Assembly (NCBI GenBank): GCA_945871335.1
Contig: CAMBWM010000134.1
Span: 1 to 6,388 of the forward strand
Source: Polaromonas sp. YR568
Lineage (GTDB): Bacteria; Pseudomonadota; Gammaproteobacteria; Burkholderiales; Burkholderiaceae
Direction of reading: 5' to 3'
Length of the DNA stretch: 6,388 bases
Under the pieces are notes generated by a model. That model searched no databases. It was given only the letters and a program-made list of their open reading frames with translations, and was not told where the DNA came from. Both the position numbers and the translations under genes were made by a program. The stretch's first letter is position 1; every line of letters starts with the position of its first letter. This document shows, piece by piece, positions 1 through 6,388 of this stretch.

Positions 1-86
1 AACCGACGCTTGGTTTTGTTGTTTGCGTGAGAAACATTGTTTCCCACCATCGGGCCTTTGCCCGTTACCTGACAGACGCGTGCCAT
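1..86 (-). CDS. rpmB: Ribosomal protein L28, N-terminal part (cut by window edge)
   Basis: This is the 5' end of the gene for large-subunit ribosomal protein bL28, a small basic protein of the 50S subunit. Reading the minus strand from the ATG at 86 gives 28 complete codons beginning [17 protein letters not shown] and continuing through [10 protein letters not shown]. This matches the E. coli L28 start ([17 protein letters not shown], then SHALNATKRRF) almost residue for residue. The frame has no stop and leaves the window at position 1; full-length L28 is about 77-78 residues, so roughly two thirds is missing. The start is supported by a GGAGAG Shine-Dalgarno at 92-97, five bases before the ATG. 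In most proteobacteria rpmG (L33) follows rpmB, but that would lie outside this window. The gene has its own likely promoter at 163-191. Confidence 0.95.
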
Positions 87-118
87 GAGCACTCTCCGTA
101 TAAAAAATTGTGAATCTG

Positions 119-128
119 GAGCCGGCTC
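119..128. repeat. 10-bp perfect palindrome in the rpmB leader
   Basis: GAGCCGGCTC reads the same on both strands and lies between the predicted rpmB transcription start (near 156) and its ribosome binding site (92-97). It could be a small protein-binding dyad or chance in GC-rich DNA. It has no loop, so it is not by itself an RNA hairpin. Confidence 0.3.
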
Positions 129-162
129 AATGGGTCACCATCAAAGCTCGACTAAGCCCAAT

Positions 163-191
163 AGTATAGCCTGAAAAACAGGGCCTGAAAA
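163..191 (-). promoter_or_regulatory. Putative sigma-70 promoter of rpmB
   Basis: On the minus strand a -10 box TATACT (163-168, five of six matches to TATAAT) follows a -35-like TTTTCA (186-191, four of six matches to TTGACA) with a 17-bp spacer. Transcription would start near 156 and give a leader of about 70 nt before the rpmB ATG at 86. The -35 box lies in the T-run of the putative trxB terminator. The call is by eye from motif match and position and has not been tested. Confidence 0.6.
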
Positions 192-209
192 GCCGGAGTT
201 CCAGCCGGC
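188..209 (-). terminator. Putative intrinsic terminator of trxB
   Basis: Read on the minus strand, downstream of the trxB stop codon (227-229), GCCGG (205-209) pairs with CCGGC (192-196) across an 8-nt loop and is followed at once by TTTT (188-191). The stem is only 5 bp and the T-run only four bases, so this is a weak-to-moderate Rho-independent terminator. Its position 18 bp after the stop and ahead of the rpmB promoter suits the role. Some read-through into rpmB is possible. Confidence 0.45.
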
Positions 210-226
210 AAGCCAGGGCCCGGAAC

Positions 227-3690
<3,464 letters not shown>

Positions 3691-3695
3691 CCGCC

Positions 3696-4367
3696 ATGAC
3701 TTTGTTTGCCCTGCGTTCCCTGGCTGTGGGCGCTTTGACCCTGGCCATGGCTTGCAGCGTGAGCGCGCAAGACCTCAGCAGCGGCATGGTCAGCCTGGAG
3801 CGTTTTGTGCGCGACACCCGCAGCGGTCGCGCCAGCTTCACGCAGGTGGTCACCGCCCCGGCCCGTGATGGACAGTTGGCCAAAAGCAAAACATCTAGCG
3901 GTATTTTTGAGTTTTCCCGGCCCAACCGCTTCCGGTTTTTTTACCAGAAACCTTTTGAGCAAACCATCGTGGCAGACGGTCAAACCCTGTGGCTGCACGA
4001 TGTGGACCTGAACCAGGTGACGGCGCGCAAACTCTCGCAAGTGATGGGCGGCACACCGGCCGCGCTGATTGCGGCGGCGCCCAATTTGCAGGCACTGCAG
4101 GCCGACTTCACTCTGCGTTCCATGCCCGACAAAGATGCACTGCAATGGGTGCAGGCCACGCCCAAAACGCGCGATGGCCAGTTACAAAGTATCAGCATTG
4201 GTTTTCGCAATGCGGGTAAAACCAGCGAATTGGCGGTGCTTGAAATTATCGACAGCTTCGGCCAGCGCTCGGTCATGCGCTTTGCCGGTTTTGAAGCCAA
4301 CCCGGCATTCAATGCGGCGCACTTTGACTTCAAGCCGCCCCCCGGCGCTGACGTGATACGGCCCTGA
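3696..4367 (+). CDS. lolA: Outer-membrane lipoprotein carrier protein LolA
   Basis: LolA is a soluble periplasmic chaperone that takes lipoproteins from the LolCDE transporter and hands them to LolB at the outer membrane. The 223-residue product begins with a signal peptide (hydrophobic core about 8-20) and a likely signal peptidase I site SVSA/QD after residue 24. The family signature follows: ASFTQVV (46-52), FEFSRPNRFRF (71-81) containing the conserved Arg-Pro, VADGQTLWLHDVDLNQVT (92-109), DSFGQRS (186-192) and the C-terminal FDFKPPPGADVI (210-221). E. coli LolA is 203 residues, so this one is slightly longer. Cys20 falls inside the signal peptide, but LAMAC is not a good lipobox and would be odd for LolA. 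The start lies 5 bp after the ftsK stop with only a weak Shine-Dalgarno, which suggests translational coupling. Confidence 0.95.
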   Translation: MTLFALRSLAVGALTLAMACSVSAQDLSSGMVSLERFVRDTRSGRASFTQVVTAPARDGQLAKSKTSSGIFEFSRPNRFRFFYQKPFEQTIVADGQTLWLHDVDLNQVTARKLSQVMGGTPAALIAAAPNLQALQADFTLRSMPDKDALQWVQATPKTRDGQLQSISIGFRNAGKTSELAVLEIIDSFGQRSVMRFAGFEANPAFNAAHFDFKPPPGADVIRP

Positions 4368-4388
4368 GACGCCAGAAAGTAAGGGCGT

Positions 4389-5711
4389 ATGGCTGACTTA
4401 TTTCACAAGGCCCCCAGCGCGCCGCTGGCCGAGGCGCTGCGGCCCAAGACCCTGGACGAAGTCATAGGCCAATCGCACCTGATCGGCCCCGGCAAACCGC
4501 TGCGTCTGGCCTTCGAGTCGGGCAAGCCGCATTCGATGATTTTGTGGGGCCCGCCCGGTGTCGGCAAAACCACGCTGGCCCGGCTGACCGCCAGCGCTTT
4601 TGGCTATGAGTTCATTGCCCTGTCTGCGGTATTTGCCGGCGTCAAAGACATACGCGCTGCCATGGAGCAGGCGCAGCAAAACCTGGCGCTGGGCCGCAAA
4701 ACTATTTTGTTCGTCGACGAGATTCACCGATTCAACAAAAGCCAGCAGGACGGCTTGCTGCCCTTTGTTGAATCGGGGCTGGTGGTGTTCATAGGCGCCA
4801 CCACCGAAAACCCCTCCTTTGAAGTGAACTCCGCCTTGCTCTCACGCGCGCAGGTCTATGTGCTGCAAGTGCTCAGCGACGAGGAGTTGCAAACCCTGGT
4901 GCGCCGCGCGCAGGCCAGCGAGTTGCCGCATGTACAACTGGACGACAGTGCGGTCAACACCCTGGTCGGTTATGCCGACGGCGATGCGCGCCGCTTGCTC
5001 AACTTGCTCGAGCAGTCGGCCAGCGCGGCGACGGCTGCCAGCGTCACGCAGATTGACGCCGCCTTTTTGCAGGATGCGCTGACGCTCAATGCCCGCCGTT
5101 TTGACAAAGGCGGCGATAACTTTTATGACCAGATCTCGGCGCTGCATAAATCCGTGCGTGGTTCGCACCCCGATGCAGCGCTGTACTGGCTGTGTCGCAT
5201 GCTCGATGGCGGTGCGGACGCGCGCTACCTGTCGCGCCGCGTGGTGCGTATGGCCTGGGAAGACATCGGCCTGGCCGATCCGCGCGCCATGCAAATTGCC
5301 AACGACGCGGCCGCCACCTTCGAGCGGCTCGGCTCGCCCGAAGGCGAGCTGGCCATTGCCCAGGCCGTGATCTACCTGGCCATGGCCCCCAAAAGCAACG
5401 CCGGTTACAAGGCCTATAACCAGGCCAAGGCCTTCATCAAATCAGACCGGTCGCGCGAAGTACCCAACCACTTGCGCAATGCGCCCACTCAGCTGATGAA
5501 AGACCTCGGTCACGGCCATGAATATCGCTATGCCCATGACGAGCCCGATGCCTACGCCGCCGGTGAGCGCTATTTACCCGACGACATGCCCGAGCCGCTC
5601 TGGTACCAGCCGGTAGCGCGCGGTTTAGAAACCAAGCTCGCCGAGAAGCTGGCGTATTTGCGGCAGCTCGATGCGGCCGCTGTCCAAGCCTCCGACAAAG
5701 CGCCAGACTAA
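4389..5711 (+). CDS. rarA: Replication-associated recombination protein RarA (MgsA), AAA+ ATPase
   Basis: RarA is a clamp-loader-like AAA+ ATPase related to eukaryotic WRNIP1/Mgs1. In E. coli it acts at stalled replication forks, binds SSB and opens duplex ends. The 440-residue product is close to the 447 of E. coli. Visible motifs are Walker [10 protein letters not shown] (54-62), Walker [17 protein letters not shown] (106-121), sensor 1 GATTENPSF (136-144), the SRA arginine finger (Arg153) and sensor 2 GDARRLLN (198-205). The C-terminal oligomerisation part includes [19 protein letters not shown] (249-267), [11 protein letters not shown] (291-301), [14 protein letters not shown] (361-374) and [16 protein letters not shown] (378-393). 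The ATG at 4389 has an AAGGG Shine-Dalgarno at 4381-4385, unusually close at 3 bp. It begins 21 bp after lolA stops, so cotranscription with ftsK and lolA is likely. All ATPase residues are intact. Confidence 0.97.
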   Translation: MADLFHKAPSAPLAEALRPKTLDEVIGQSHLIGPGKPLRLAFESGKPHSMILWGPPGVGKTTLARLTASAFGYEFIALSAVFAGVKDIRAAMEQAQQNLALGRKTILFVDEIHRFNKSQQDGLLPFVESGLVVFIGATTENPSFEVNSALLSRAQVYVLQVLSDEELQTLVRRAQASELPHVQLDDSAVNTLVGYADGDARRLLNLLEQSASAATAASVTQIDAAFLQDALTLNARRFDKGGDNFYDQISALHKSVRGSHPDAALYWLCRMLDGGADARYLSRRVVRMAWEDIGLADPRAMQIANDAAATFERLGSPEGELAIAQAVIYLAMAPKSNAGYKAYNQAKAFIKSDRSREVPNHLRNAPTQLMKDLGHGHEYRYAHDEPDAYAAGERYLPDDMPEPLWYQPVARGLETKLAEKLAYLRQLDAAAVQASDKAPD

Positions 5712-5730
5712 GTCAGCGTTCAACTGCAGG

Positions 5731-5742
5731 CCCTCACGAGGG
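5731..5742 (+). other. Small hairpin after rarA
   Basis: CCCT (5731-5734) pairs with AGGG (5739-5742) around a CACG loop, 20 bp after the rarA stop. No T-run follows, so it is a poor intrinsic terminator. The ftsK-lolA-rarA transcript may end by Rho or read into the livH region; the sequence does not decide this. Confidence 0.25.
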
Positions 5743-5772
5743 TAAACACCGCAATGTCGGCTGTCTCGGCCC

Positions 5773-5801
5773 GATTTTCGCTTGAGTCGCGTGGCTACAA
5801 T
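5773..5801 (+). promoter_or_regulatory. Putative promoter of livH
   Basis: A -10 box TACAAT (5796-5801, five of six matches to TATAAT) lies 130 bp upstream of the livH ATG. The -35 region at the right distance (GATTTT, 5773-5778, 17-bp spacer) is poor, so the promoter may need an activator or may be wrong. If used, it gives a leader of roughly 120 nt that contains the two hairpins described below. Confidence 0.4.
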
Positions 5802-5819
5802 TCCTGCTCCAACTTAAAA

Positions 5820-5851
5820 GCCGGCCAGGTTTCCCGGGCTTGGCCGTCGGC
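5820..5851 (+). other. Predicted stem-loop 1 in the livH leader
   Basis: GGCCAGG (5823-5829) pairs with CTTGGCC (5839-5845) in a 7-bp stem with one G-T pair and a 9-nt loop. Outer GCC (5820-5822) can extend it with GGC (5849-5851) across a 3-nt bulge. No T-run follows, so it is not a normal terminator. It could be an mRNA leader structure or an overlapping signal after rarA. Pairing was done by eye, without energy calculation. Confidence 0.4.
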
Positions 5852-5860
5852 TCTTCAGCA

Positions 5861-5876
5861 AAGCCGTAGGGGGCTT
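5861..5876 (+). other. Predicted stem-loop 2 in the livH leader
   Basis: AAGCC (5861-5865) pairs with GGCTT (5872-5876) around a 6-nt loop. It follows stem-loop 1 by 9 nt and ends 43 bp before the livH Shine-Dalgarno. GC-rich sequence with further possible pairings (for example CAGG at 5877-5880 with CCTG at 5895-5898) continues behind it, so alternative folds are possible. No function is assigned. Confidence 0.3.
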
Positions 5877-5919
5877 CAGGCCCTGGGGCCCGGACCTGGA
5901 GCCGGCCATCAATCAATTC

Positions 5920-5924
5920 GGAGA
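5920..5924 (+). promoter_or_regulatory. Shine-Dalgarno of livH (fixes the start)
   Basis: GGAGA lies 6 bases before the ATG at 5931. This matters because the same frame is open further upstream to another ATG at 5754; the good ribosome binding site and the family N-terminus both favour 5931. Confidence 0.8.
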
Positions 5925-5930
5925 ACCACT

Positions 5931-6388
5931 ATGGAAGTCTTGCTACAGCAGATCATCAATGGTCTGGTGCTGGGCAGCATGTATGCCTTGATCGCGCTGG
6001 GCTACACCATGGTCTACGGCATCATCAACCTGATCAACTTCGCCCACGGCGAGGTGCTGATGGTGGGCGCGCTCACCAGCTGGACCATCATTGTCTGGAT
6101 GCAGGAAGCCATGCCCGGCACCCCCGGCTGGCTGATCTTGCTGATCTCCCTGCTGATCGCCTTCGTGGTCTGTGGCGTACTCAACTTCGCGATTGAAAAA
6201 ATCGCTTATCGCCCGCTGCGCAACTCGCCCAAGTTGGCACCGCTCATCACCGCCATCGGCATGTCCATCTTGCTGCAAACCCTGGCCATGATGATCTGGA
6301 AGCCCAACTACAAGGCTTTTCCCACACTGCTGCCGGCCGAACCGCTGCACGTGGGTGGCGCCGTGATCACGGTCACGCAAATTTTCAT
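5931..6388 (+). CDS. livH: Branched-chain amino acid ABC transporter permease LivH, N-terminal part (cut by window edge)
   Basis: LivH is one of two inner-membrane permeases (with LivM) of the high-affinity leucine/isoleucine/valine ABC importer; LivG and LivF are the ATPases and LivJ/LivK-type proteins bind substrate. The frame gives 152 complete codons with no stop before the window edge, about half of a typical 290-310 residue permease. The N-terminus has the classic family sequence: GLVLGSMYALIALGYTMVYG (11-30), INLINFAHGEVLMVGA (32-47), IEKIAYRPLR (88-97) and PLITAIGMSILLQ (104-116). Hydrophobic segments lie near 8-30, 32-57, 67-87 and 103-123. Substrate preference cannot be read from the permease; homologues also import urea, amides or other amino acids. 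The gene is separated from rarA by 219 bp and probably has its own promoter. livM, livG and livF would be expected next, outside the window. Confidence 0.93.
   Translation, partial: MEVLLQQIINGLVLGSMYALIALGYTMVYGIINLINFAHGEVLMVGALTSWTIIVWMQEAMPGTPGWLILLISLLIAFVVCGVLNFAIEKIAYRPLRNSPKLAPLITAIGMSILLQTLAMMIWKPNYKAFPTLLPAEPLHVGGAVITVTQIF

Noticed and set aside
3696..3770. LolA as a lipoprotein through Cys20
   Set aside because: LAMAC is a poor lipobox, LolA is a soluble carrier, and SVSA followed by Gln-Asp is a good signal peptidase I site.
5734..5916. A 60-residue minus-strand open frame between rarA and livH
   Set aside because: It has no good ribosome binding site that I can see and no recognisable motif, and it overlaps the livH promoter and leader elements.
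5943..6380. A 145-residue minus-strand open frame opposite livH
   Set aside because: The product is rich in Asp, Gln, His and Gly, as expected from the antisense of a hydrophobic membrane protein gene. The plus strand encodes a clear LivH.

Overview
The window looks like an ordinary chromosomal core region of a GC-rich betaproteobacterium, most likely Burkholderiales and probably Comamonadaceae (Polaromonas/Rhodoferax-like). This rests on the protein sequences (beta-type L28 N-terminus, short FtsK of 781 residues, beta/gamma-type TrxB, LolA and RarA) and on TACAAT-type -10 boxes. The family placement is a recognition-based inference and was not tested by a search. I see no insertion sequence, CRISPR array, tRNA, rRNA or clear sign of horizontal transfer.

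Layout. Positions 1-86, minus strand, hold the first 28 codons of rpmB (ribosomal protein L28), cut by the left edge. Between rpmB and trxB (87-226) lie a good minus-strand promoter for rpmB and a short hairpin that probably ends trxB transcription; the two overlap. trxB (thioredoxin reductase) runs on the minus strand from 1171 to 227. A 173-bp divergent intergenic region (1172-1344) separates it from the plus-strand cluster ftsK (1345-3690), lolA (3696-4367) and rarA (4389-5711). Those three genes are 5 and 21 bp apart and are almost certainly one transcription unit. A 219-bp intergenic region (5712-5930) with a putative promoter and GC-rich hairpins leads to the 5' part of livH (5931 to the right edge), a branched-chain amino acid ABC transporter permease.

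How the genes relate. ftsK-lolA-rarA next to trxB is an old conserved neighbourhood; Escherichia coli has trxB, lrp, ftsK, lolA, rarA, serS. Here lrp is absent between trxB and ftsK, and livH rather than serS follows rarA. FtsK pumps and resolves chromosome termini at the septum, LolA carries lipoproteins across the periplasm, and RarA acts at stalled replication forks. They share growth and division demands but not one biochemical pathway. TrxB supplies cytosolic reducing power through thioredoxin, and livH probably opens a separate transport operon continuing past the window.

No previously undescribed system is evident. The points worth a second look are small: the rpmB fragment at the edge, the overlapping terminator and promoter, the structured livH leader with an in-frame upstream ATG, the dyad in the divergent region, and a Lys replacing an NADPH-binding Arg in TrxB.
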